In this document: piece after piece, positions 35,663 to 42,604 of the stretch
How positions within the stretch are numbered: position 1 is the stretch's first letter
Layout of the letters: every line of letters begins with the position of its first letter
From: JAXLXE01 sp046328115
Lineage (GTDB): Bacteria; Chloroflexota; UBA6077; JACCZL01
Direction of reading: 5' to 3'
DNA: 64,000 bases
Assembly (NCBI GenBank): GCA_046328115.1
Contig: JAXLXE010000002.1
Span: 496,001-560,000 of the forward strand
Translations under genes and position numbers: made by a program
The notes under the pieces: generated by a model
Seen by the model: the letters and a program-made list of their open reading frames with translations, nothing else
Databases searched by the model: none
Told to the model about the DNA's origin: nothing

Positions 35663-37357
35663 CTATGAACGCTCCGCCGCGTCGATGGCATCCAAGAGCT
35701 CGTGGATAGATCCCCCACTCTCCCACTCCATCTGGCCGGGCGCCCAGCGGCCGTCGCGCCAGTCCTTCCACCGCGTTGAGCCCTCCGCGTCGATCGTCAC
35801 CAACGCCAGGCCGCCATCGCCCCCGGCGGAGGTGAGCAGCACGCCGTCCCCGATCTCGCCCAGGTGGAGCCAACGCGCCTGGGACGGAGACCAGGACCGG
35901 CCCGTATACCGCTTGTGAAAGATTTTGCCGCTGTCCGTGCGGGAGAACAGGTGGACGCCGGACGACTCGGAGCCCGTCAGCTCTAGCGTCGCGCCCGGGC
36001 ACCTTCCCAGGTTGGACCAGACGGCGCGCCCACCCGCCTGCCCGAGCCGCGCGGCGTAGACGTTCCCGTCCACACCCTTGGCCACGACGATCAGGCCGGA
36101 CGAGGTGCTCAGTGCGAGCGGCGCTCCTACCATCTGCCCACCCAGGCTGGCCCACTCTGAGTCTGGCTCAGGCGGCCGGGATTCCGACCAGCTTCGGTGG
36201 CGCACCGCCCCGCGGTCGTCGATCGCCAGCGCGTAGACCTGACCGCCAGAGTCCGACGCCAACGCCACACGCCCGCTCCACGCCGCGCCGATGGGGCGCC
36301 AGCCGCTGGATCGCTCTCCCGAGGCAGGCGGCGGCGAGTGTCGCGCGAGCAGCGCCCCTTCCGCTCCCACAGCCAGGAAGTGGCCGTGCCCTCCCGAGGA
36401 GAACACCCCGCCGATGGTGCCCATCCCATCGGTCACGCTCCGCCCGCGCTTGAGCCGTTTGGATCGTGACGGCCTGGGAATAGCATCCTCGTACGGGTTC
36501 CAGACGCGGGCCTCGACCAGGAAGCCCACCTCGAAGCGCACATCGCCCACTAGCGCCTGCAGAACGCGGCGCTGGGACCAACCCTCGATGGCATCGGTCG
36601 GCAGAGCGACGTTCACCGTGGCCCAGCTTTGCACCCAGTCGCCCTCATCGTACGTCCCGCTTGAGTCGCCTCCACTGGTCAGGGAAACCGGGGCGCCTAG
36701 CCCAGGCAGTGTGAATCCGCCGGCAGGAAAGTCGGACGTATCGTCGTCGAGCAGCCTTGCGTACAGCGTGAGTGAGTCCGGCGCGCTTTCCACCTGGAAG
36801 CTGTGGTGCAGCGTGATGTACTCACCCGAGAAGGCAGATCCCTTGCTGGTGAACGCCGAGGCGACCGAGCTACCCCGCTCGCCGTCATACAACCCCGCCG
36901 CAAAGTGCAGGTCACCGGGGCTGGTTCCATCCCCACTCAAGATGACGTGCAAGTACTCGAGCCGCACGGTGGCGCTCCGCCGAAGCGTGGAGAAGGCGAC
37001 CTCATGTACCGCTGGCTTGGGGTTGAGCGTCACATGCTCCGTGGCGGGGGCGACGATGTTCAGAAAAAGCCGCTGGCCCTGCGGCAGGCGATTGTCGCCT
37101 CCACCCAGCTCAAACGCATGCTCCGTCTTGGGCGGGCTGAACAGCTCGACCTTGAAATCGCGCACTGGCCGGGGATAGCGAGCGTCCTCCCGCTCGCCAA
37201 GCACCGAGACAGCCGGCAACGTAGGCTGCGTGGTGTTGAACCACGTCCGCACCGTGTTCGGCCGAGGAAAGACCACCACGTTCTCGATGCGCTGGATCAG
37301 ACGGTCGCGCAGCGCTTGATCCAAGGCCGCGATACCGTTCTTGGAGATTGGTGCCAT
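35663..37357 (-). CDS. PLL-type beta-propeller protein with unknown N-terminal domain
   Basis: A 564-aa protein with no signal peptide visible. The C-terminal half (about 305-555) has five repeats spaced some 50 residues, each with aromatic/Gly pairs such as GHGHFLAVGAEGALLARH, QVYALAIDDRGAVRHRSW, GLIVVAKGVDGNVYAAR, GVHLFSRTDSGKIFHKRY and LALVTIDAEGSTRWKDW, separated by W-x-LG turns; this is the PLL/tachylectin-like five-blade lectin pattern. The N-terminal 300 residues are beta-rich and unrecognised. ATG 37357 has an excellent GGGAGGAAGC site. It is a lone minus-strand gene between plus-strand catabolic genes. Carbohydrate binding is a guess from the fold. Confidence 0.7.
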   Translation of the reverse strand: MAPISKNGIAALDQALRDRLIQRIENVVVFPRPNTVRTWFNTTQPTLPAVSVLGEREDARYPRPVRDFKVELFSPPKTEHAFELGGGDNRLPQGQRLFLNIVAPATEHVTLNPKPAVHEVAFSTLRRSATVRLEYLHVILSGDGTSPGDLHFAAGLYDGERGSSVASAFTSKGSAFSGEYITLHHSFQVESAPDSLTLYARLLDDDTSDFPAGGFTLPGLGAPVSLTSGGDSSGTYDEGDWVQSWATVNVALPTDAIEGWSQRRVLQALVGDVRFEVGFLVEARVWNPYEDAIPRPSRSKRLKRGRSVTDGMGTIGGVFSSGGHGHFLAVGAEGALLARHSPPPASGERSSGWRPIGAAWSGRVALASDSGGQVYALAIDDRGAVRHRSWSESRPPEPDSEWASLGGQMVGAPLALSTSSGLIVVAKGVDGNVYAARLGQAGGRAVWSNLGRCPGATLELTGSESSGVHLFSRTDSGKIFHKRYTGRSWSPSQARWLHLGEIGDGVLLTSAGGDGGLALVTIDAEGSTRWKDWRDGRWAPGQMEWESGGSIHELLDAIDAAERS

Positions 37358-37562
37358 GCTTCCTCCCTCACATCGCTGCCCAGCCTCGCGCCGTCACCCT
37401 GACCTGGCCGGCTTCCAGAATATCGCGAACGATCGAGCCGTGACCACCATAGACGCGACAGTGCGACGCAACACCGTAGGGTCCGACTCGGGACGCGCCG
37501 TTGCCCGTCCAACCTCGGCCGCCCTACCATCCGAAGACGCCCACTGCCAATCGGAGGCCATC

Positions 37563-38336
37563 GTGCCGCACGAGTACATCCGAGTCGAGACGGACGGCCC
37601 CGTCGGCATCGTCACGCTCGACCGCCCCAAGCAGCTCAATGCCCTGAGCAGCCCGCTCATGGCGGAGCTGGTTCAGGCGCTGGACGCGTTCGACCGCGAC
37701 CCGGACATCCGCGCCATCGTCCTGACTGGCGGGACCGCTGTCTTCGCCGCCGGCGCTGATCTGAAGGAGTTTGCCACCCAGTCCGCCGTGCAGATGCTGA
37801 CGCGCGGCCGCGTGGCGGCGTGGGATCGACTTCGGTCCATCACCAAGCCGGTCATCGCGGCCGTCAGCGGCTACGCGCTCGGCGGTGGCTGCGAGCTTGC
37901 CATGCTCTGCGACATGATCGTGGCCTCGGACACGGCACGATTCGGCCAGCCGGAGATCAACGTGGGCCTCATGCCGGGCGCCGGCGGCACCCAGCGCCTC
38001 ACCCGCACCATTGGCAAGTACCGGACGATGGAGATGGTGCTGACGGGAGCCATGATCGACGCGGCCGAGGCCGAGCGCCACGGGCTGGTGAACCGAGTGG
38101 TGCCACCGGAGCGACTGATCGAGGAGGCCGTTTCGCTCGGCAAACTCCTCGCGCAGAAGGCCCCCGTCTCCCTGCGGCTGGCCAAGGAGGCCGTCCTGAA
38201 GGCGCTGGAGACTGGCCTGACCGACGGCACGGACTACGAGCGCAAGCTGTTCTACTTCCTGTTTGGCACTCAGGACGCGCGCGAGGGCATCAACGCCTTC
38301 GTGGAGAAGCGCAAGCCCTTGTACGTCGGCGAATGA
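37563..38336 (+). CDS. enoyl-CoA hydratase/isomerase
   Basis: A 257-aa crotonase-fold enzyme hydrating trans-2-enoyl-CoA. Oxyanion-hole segments AAGADLKEF and GYALGGGCELAMLCDMI with the first Glu, and FGQPEINVGLMPGAGGTQRL with the second Glu. GTG 37563 follows GGAG by six bases and yields the family N-terminus; the frame stays open upstream to 37341, but that part lies in the divergent promoter region. With the thiolase and CoA-transferase it forms part of a beta-oxidation-like set; the acyl-CoA dehydrogenase is not in the window. Confidence 0.93.
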   Translation: MPHEYIRVETDGPVGIVTLDRPKQLNALSSPLMAELVQALDAFDRDPDIRAIVLTGGTAVFAAGADLKEFATQSAVQMLTRGRVAAWDRLRSITKPVIAAVSGYALGGGCELAMLCDMIVASDTARFGQPEINVGLMPGAGGTQRLTRTIGKYRTMEMVLTGAMIDAAEAERHGLVNRVVPPERLIEEAVSLGKLLAQKAPVSLRLAKEAVLKALETGLTDGTDYERKLFYFLFGTQDAREGINAFVEKRKPLYVGE

Positions 38337-38367
38337 GCGCGTCGCACACGGCAGGGCGCGGCCGCCG

Positions 38368-39198
38368 ATGACGCCCCATTTCTGCGGCCGCTGCGGCGCC
38401 GCGGTGGCCAGGCCAGATCAACGCCACTGCCTGGGTTGCGGCGCCCCACTCTACGACGGGATCCCTCTAACGCGTGATGCGCCCACGGCTTCCGCACAGC
38501 CCGCCGCGAGCATCCGCCCCTGGGAGATCGCGCTACTGGGAGCAGGCGGAGTGGCGTGGGTGCTCTACGCCGCGTGGCAGGCCAGCCCCACGGCGGCGGC
38601 GTTTGCCCGGGGCGAACCGATGTCCGTGCCCAGGCTGGGGGCTATCGTGGCGATCGTGCTGCTGCCTCCCATCGCCCTGCTGGCCTTCTTCGCTGGCCGT
38701 CTCGCCGAGCGCGGGGGTTGGCGTTGGGCCGCGCCCATCTTCATCGCCGTCCCTCTGATCGCACTGGCCATGCCTGCGCTGCCAGATCCGCCGCCGCCCC
38801 CACCCCCAACAGCCACCCCAACGCCCCAGTCCGTCGGGCTGCCCGCGTTGCCGGTGCCCATCCCCATCCCGACAGGCCTGCCCATCCCGATTCCAACGGC
38901 GCTCCCCATCGTCATTCCCACTGAGCTACCAATCCCGCTGCCGAACCGCTCCGCCACGCCAGTTCCTGGCGCGCGTCTTAATCAGGAGGACGTGCGACGT
39001 CTCGTGAAGGACTCGCTAGGGCGCTGCTTCGTGCTCCACCGCGAGGTTGACCTGTCGCGGACGACCTTTGACCGAGGGACCTGGACCGTGGCACTTGCGT
39101 TTGGCGGCGCTTCCTGGGCCGTGGACGATGCCAGCGGAGCTGTCACGCCGAACGCAGAAGCCAGTGCTCGCCAGTCGCGAAGCTGTCGCCCCGCGTAA
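38368..39198 (+). CDS. zinc-ribbon membrane protein with Pro-Ile-rich linker
   Basis: A 276-aa protein not assigned to a function. Residues 6-24 form a zinc ribbon (Cys6, Cys9, Cys21, Cys24 in CGRC and CLGC). Three hydrophobic segments follow at about 52-72, 87-107 and 112-130. Residues about 135-200 form a proline-rich rod: a PPPPPP run, then a repeated unit of the form P-I-P-I-P-T-x-L. A small C-terminal domain (about 205-276) with Cys at CFVLHREVDL follows. ATG 38368 comes 31 bp after the hydratase stop. Probably a cytoplasmic ribbon with an external rod and domain. Confidence 0.72.
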   Translation: MTPHFCGRCGAAVARPDQRHCLGCGAPLYDGIPLTRDAPTASAQPAASIRPWEIALLGAGGVAWVLYAAWQASPTAAAFARGEPMSVPRLGAIVAIVLLPPIALLAFFAGRLAERGGWRWAAPIFIAVPLIALAMPALPDPPPPPPPTATPTPQSVGLPALPVPIPIPTGLPIPIPTALPIVIPTELPIPLPNRSATPVPGARLNQEDVRRLVKDSLGRCFVLHREVDLSRTTFDRGTWTVALAFGGASWAVDDASGAVTPNAEASARQSRSCRPA

Positions 39199-39207
39199 AC
39201 AGGCGTA

Positions 39208-40197
39208 TCAACGCCAGTCAATGCCACCGTACGCGGTGGACGCATTCACCTGCGTGATCGACCCATCAGTAACCAAGACGAGCTTGAGTCCAGCCGCGCC
39301 GCTGAAAGCGATTGAGCTTCCATCCGGCGACCACGCTACGGCGGCGTCATCCTCCGCGAGCTGGCCCACCATCCGCGCATCGCCACCCGTGGCGTCGACT
39401 ACAAACAGGCTCCAGGGAAGCCCATGGGCGGCCACCCAGGCCTCTCGCTGTTCAGGAGACACCCGCGCGCCCTCAAGGCTGCCAACGCCCACGAACGCGA
39501 TTTGAGATCCATCCGGGGCGAATCGCGGATACGCCAGCGCCAGCAGCTTGTCTGGCGGGACAAGCATCCGTGCATCACCGCCGCCCGGCGAGCCGACCAT
39601 CAACGCATCGCCGTCTGGCAGCGGTCTGACAAAGGCCAGGCGCGAGCCGTCGCGTGACAACGCGGGTTGCCGCGCGTCCGCCAGGATCATGCGGCGGCCA
39701 CTCCCATCTACCCCAACCTGCTCAACTCGAGCGATGGGGCCGGCCAGAGGTGTGCCGCCCACGGTCTCAAAGAGGAGCCCTGAGCCGTCAGGCAGCCAGA
39801 CCGGGCTTCCAAGCAGCGTGCCCGGACGCTCACGCCGCGCAGCGAACAGGGGCTCAGCCGCGCCGCTCGCAGGGAGCACGAGAATGTCCGCCCCACCGGG
39901 ACCCTCCCCCCGCCTCGCCGTGTACTGACTGAACGCGATCCGTGAGCCGTCAGGAGACCAAGCTACGTCCGAGGCAAACGCGCCAACCTCGAGCGTCGCT
40001 AGCTGCCGCTCGTCGCCCGCGGGATGGACCACCGCCAGCGTGCGACCGCGTGCCACGAGGATCCCGCGATCTGCCGGCTCCTCCGCGGCGTGGCCGGTCC
40101 GCGACAGCGCCAGCCCGGCGATGATCGCCGCGGCACCACTCAGCACCCTCCGACGGCGTGGTGAGAAGCGGTGCGAGGACGATCGAAGAGCCGTCAA
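39208..40197 (-). CDS. secreted TolB/PD40-type beta-propeller protein
   Basis: A 329-aa protein with an Arg-rich leader RRRRVLSGAAAIIAGLALS followed by AEEP, consistent with a Sec or Tat signal peptide. At least four PD40 blades are seen: WSPDGSRIAFS, LSRDGSRLAFV, FAPDGSQIAFV and WSPDGSSIAFS, each preceded by a hydrophobic strand. Such propellers bind proteins or peptides; TolB itself is unlikely without Tol-Pal partners. The start is uncertain: TTG 40197 gives 329 aa, GTG at codon 18 would truncate the leader. It lies 18 bp after a small Cys-rich protein gene on the same strand. Confidence 0.75.
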   Translation of the reverse strand: MTALRSSSHRFSPRRRRVLSGAAAIIAGLALSRTGHAAEEPADRGILVARGRTLAVVHPAGDERQLATLEVGAFASDVAWSPDGSRIAFSQYTARRGEGPGGADILVLPASGAAEPLFAARRERPGTLLGSPVWLPDGSGLLFETVGGTPLAGPIARVEQVGVDGSGRRMILADARQPALSRDGSRLAFVRPLPDGDALMVGSPGGGDARMLVPPDKLLALAYPRFAPDGSQIAFVGVGSLEGARVSPEQREAWVAAHGLPWSLFVVDATGGDARMVGQLAEDDAAVAWSPDGSSIAFSGAAGLKLVLVTDGSITQVNASTAYGGIDWR

Positions 40198-40215
40198 CGC
40201 TCACCGACCGAGGGG

Positions 40216-40479
40216 CTAGCTGGCCTGCTCTTCGTCCTCGTCACAAGTTGCACAGGCCTCGCGCCCTTCGCAGCAGCGCTCGATCAGCACGACCGCGGGC
40301 GGACTCTCCACGCCAAGAATCGCCTTGAATACGCTCTGCTCCTCTCCGTGCGACCAGAGCTTCCAGCCACTGGGAATGGGAGCGCGCACCGGCAGCGCCG
40401 TGGGACGACATGCAACGTCGTATGCCAATGAAGTCTCCTCCGCGGCCACAAACGGCCACGCCGAATTACGGTTCGCCAA
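40216..40479 (-). CDS. small Cys-rich hypothetical protein, TTG start
   Basis: An 87-aa protein of unknown function. The body is WxFVAAEETSLAYDVAC-like, with a basic-to-neutral middle and a tail IERCCEGREACATCDEDEE that could bind metal through four cysteines. TTG 40479 is behind GGAGGAG by seven bases, good evidence that this frame is translated despite long antisense frames. The ribosome site is partly masked by a hairpin (40490-40525). The next gene is the secreted propeller. A redox or metal-sensing role is only a guess. Confidence 0.6.
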   Translation of the reverse strand: MANRNSAWPFVAAEETSLAYDVACRPTALPVRAPIPSGWKLWSHGEEQSVFKAILGVESPPAVVLIERCCEGREACATCDEDEEQAS

Positions 40480-40489
40480 CAGCTAGCTC

Positions 40490-40525
40490 CTCCGGTGGAT
40501 CATGGATTGGGGCCACCACCTGGAG
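40490..40525 (-). promoter_or_regulatory. hairpin masking the ribosome site of the Cys-rich protein
   Basis: On the minus strand CTCCAGGTGG (40525-40516) pairs with CCACCGGAG (40498-40490) with one bulged A, a 9-bp stem. The GGAG it uses is the first half of the GGAGGAG ribosome site (40493-40487) of the TTG-started gene, so folding should lower translation. Confidence 0.5.
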
Positions 40526-40587
40526 CGGTACCCTCACCTCGAGCCGGCGTCACCCCGCACGGGCTCTACATCCATAACGCCGCGGAG

Positions 40588-40618
40588 CCGCAAGACGGTC
40601 CTATTTTCCGTTTTGCGG
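40588..40618. promoter_or_regulatory. 11-bp hairpin in divergent region
   Basis: CCGCAAGACGG (40588-40598) and CCGTTTTGCGG (40608-40618) pair fully (one G-U) around a 9-base loop. No T-run follows on either strand, so it is not a plain terminator. On the minus strand it lies in the likely leader of the Cys-rich protein gene. Confidence 0.5.
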
Positions 40619-40831
40619 TCGCTGGGCCGCGTTGCCCCCTCATTTGCCGGGGCACGTAGCCACCCGCTAGAGCGCCGCGAGTATACCATGCCCTACGTCA
40701 AGCCGGAGGCACAGGTTCGGCACGGTTGAGACGTCTGTTCCGGCATGTCCGGACGCCCGTGAATCAGGTACGATCACGCAGCCGCCGGGCGCGGCCGCGC
40801 CCCAGCACTGGCCGCCGCGAGAGGAGTGTCG

Positions 40832-42124
40832 ATGCCGCCCATCCACTACGGCTGGATCATGCTCACGGCGATTGTTCTGATGACGTTTGCGTCGTCTGGC
40901 TCGCGCTTTTCCTTCGGCGTATTCGTGCAGCCCATGACCGCCGAGTTTGGCTGGGATCGCGCGGCGCTCGCGGGTGCCGCGTCTATGAACCTGCTGATGG
41001 CCGGCATGCTTCGGCCAGCGGCGGGGATTCTGGCCGACCGCATTGGCGCCAAAGCCGTGGCGATGTTGGGCGTGGCGACCGCCGCCAGCGCCCTGATCCT
41101 CACCAGCTTCACCCGCGAGCTCTGGCAGTTCTACCTTGCCTACGGCGTGCTGCTGGCGGTGGGGTACGCGTGTGCCTCACCGGTCACGGTGACCACGCTC
41201 GTCGGACACTGGTTTGTGAAGCGGCGATCCCTTGCGATGTCCGTAGGCTCGGTGGGCACCTCGCTGGGTGAACTGATCACCGTCCCGCTGGCCATGCTGG
41301 CCGTCAAGTCCGCCGGCTGGCACGATGCGTTCCGCATCATCGCCGGCTTCATGCTGCTCGTTGTGCTTCCCGTAGGCGCGTTGCTGCTGTACAACCGCCC
41401 CTCCGACCGTGGCCTGAAGGCCTATGGCGCGGACGACCCCTCCGCTCCCCGCCGCGCCGCGGCGGGAGCATCCGAGCTTACGCTGGCGGACGCGGTGAAG
41501 AGCCCACAGTTCTGGCAGCTTGGGTTTGGGTTCTTCGTCTGCGGGTTCACCATGTCGTTCGCCAATACCCACTTCGTGCCATTCGCTATGGACATGGGCT
41601 TTGAGGATATGGCCGCCGCGAATGCGCTGGGAATGGTTGGCGCGTTCAGCATCCTAGGCGGGCTGACCGCGGGTTACCTGGGGGATCGCTTCAACAAGCG
41701 CAACGTGCTCGCCACGGTCTACCTGCTGCGCGGCGCGGCCTTTGTGGTGATGCTGGAGACCCGTCCGGAGAATCCCTGGACGCTCTATCTCGCCAGCTTC
41801 TTGCTGGGGATCTCCTGGACGTCCACCACACCGCTCTCATCGGCGATCACGGCCGACCGTTGCGGTCTCCGCAATCTCGGCACCATTTTCGGCACGATGT
41901 TCACCGTTATGCCCATCGGATCGGCGGTGGGCGCCTTCGTGGCGGGCTACATCTACGATCTGACGCACAGCTACGAGATCAGCCTTGCCATGAACGCGGT
42001 TGCCGGTCTGCTGGCGGGTGCCGTTGTCTACGGGATTCGGGATCCGCGGCGGCCTCAATCCGCAACTGTGGATGCGGCCTCGCCCGTTGCCTCTGGGACG
42101 CGCGCACTGGAGCGCGGGGTCTAG
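40832..42124 (+). CDS. MFS transporter, monocarboxylate/OFA-like
   Basis: A 430-aa protein with twelve hydrophobic helices. The start MPPIHYGWIMLTAIVLMTFA and the early RFSFGVFVQPMTAEFGW resemble monocarboxylate and oxalate/formate antiporter-type carriers; the loop 2-3 motif is GILADRIGAK and the central cytoplasmic loop lies near residues 185-220. ATG 40832 is five bases after GAGGAG. Likely imports or exports an organic acid used by the neighbouring catabolic genes. Substrate unknown. Confidence 0.88.
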   Translation: MPPIHYGWIMLTAIVLMTFASSGSRFSFGVFVQPMTAEFGWDRAALAGAASMNLLMAGMLRPAAGILADRIGAKAVAMLGVATAASALILTSFTRELWQFYLAYGVLLAVGYACASPVTVTTLVGHWFVKRRSLAMSVGSVGTSLGELITVPLAMLAVKSAGWHDAFRIIAGFMLLVVLPVGALLLYNRPSDRGLKAYGADDPSAPRRAAAGASELTLADAVKSPQFWQLGFGFFVCGFTMSFANTHFVPFAMDMGFEDMAAANALGMVGAFSILGGLTAGYLGDRFNKRNVLATVYLLRGAAFVVMLETRPENPWTLYLASFLLGISWTSTTPLSSAITADRCGLRNLGTIFGTMFTVMPIGSAVGAFVAGYIYDLTHSYEISLAMNAVAGLLAGAVVYGIRDPRRPQSATVDAASPVASGTRALERGV

Positions 42125-42139
42125 GCCGGAACGAGAAAA

Positions 42140-42161
42140 CCCCTCTCCGCGCTGAGAGGGG
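42140..42161. terminator. bidirectional intrinsic terminator
   Basis: CCCCTCTC-CGCGCT-GAGAGGGG gives an 8-bp stem between the convergent MFS and 66-aa genes. On the minus strand it is followed by GTTTTCTCG; on the plus strand the matching A-run precedes it. It best serves the minus-strand small gene and probably also stops MFS transcription. Confidence 0.7.
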
Positions 42162-42204
42162 CTGACTGCGAAGCGTGCATCGCGGCCGCGGTGGCCGCCG
42201 AGAA

Positions 42205-42405
42205 TCAGGCCTTGCTGAGGAAGGGAAGTCCAGTCCGCTGGTTCTCGCCAACCTTGTAGCCGGCAGGCACAGACGCAAGCGCCTCACCCTGCTTCTCCTC
42301 GCGAGAGAAGTAGAAGATCCGCTGCTGTCGACCGTTACGCAGCGTCACGTCTTTCGCGTGAAGGACGTAGGTCTGACCCTTGCTGTTCTTGTGCGTGTAG
42401 GCCAT
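42205..42405 (-). CDS. conserved small protein, 66 aa, unknown function
   Basis: A basic 66-residue protein beginning MAYTHKNSKGQTYVLHAKD with the middle segment RIFYFSREEKQGEAL and the end RTGLPFLSKA. A strong CAGGAGGG lies before ATG 42405, and a terminator follows its stop at 42140-42161, so it is a real single-gene unit. I recall similar short proteins in Chloroflexota genomes, but the recollection cannot be checked here. No function can be given. Confidence 0.8.
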   Translation of the reverse strand: MAYTHKNSKGQTYVLHAKDVTLRNGRQQRIFYFSREEKQGEALASVPAGYKVGENQRTGLPFLSKA

Positions 42406-42604
42406 CGGGCCCTCCTGTATCTCGGTTCATTTGGACGATTCAGTCGTCTTGATGACAGAAGTCTAAATGGCCCCGCTCGGAGCGAGCAAGGCTACAATCC
42501 CATCGCCGACGCCTCGGCAATGCCAGGGCGGGCCAGTTTAGTCAGGGCCGCGCGGCGCCGACGTGGCGCCGCCGCCGTAGCCCCGTTGCCCCGGGAGCCA
42601 GACC

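Larger units (their letters stand above)
40480..40831. other. 352-bp divergent intergenic region with structured leader
   Basis: No gene longer than a few codons is supported here. On the minus strand TATACT (40687-40682) is a possible -10 for the Cys-rich protein, giving a leader of about 195 bases with an 11-bp hairpin (40588-40618) and an SD-masking hairpin (40490-40525). On the plus side GAGAGGAG at 40819-40826 serves the MFS gene. An ATG at 40688 opens a 13-codon peptide with no ribosome site. Confidence 0.6.

Noticed and set aside
40688..40729. 13-codon peptide MPYVKPEAQVRHG, faintly like a lasso-leader Y-x-x-P pattern
   Set aside because: No ribosome site, no core after the leader-like part and no maturation genes nearby; chance is likely.
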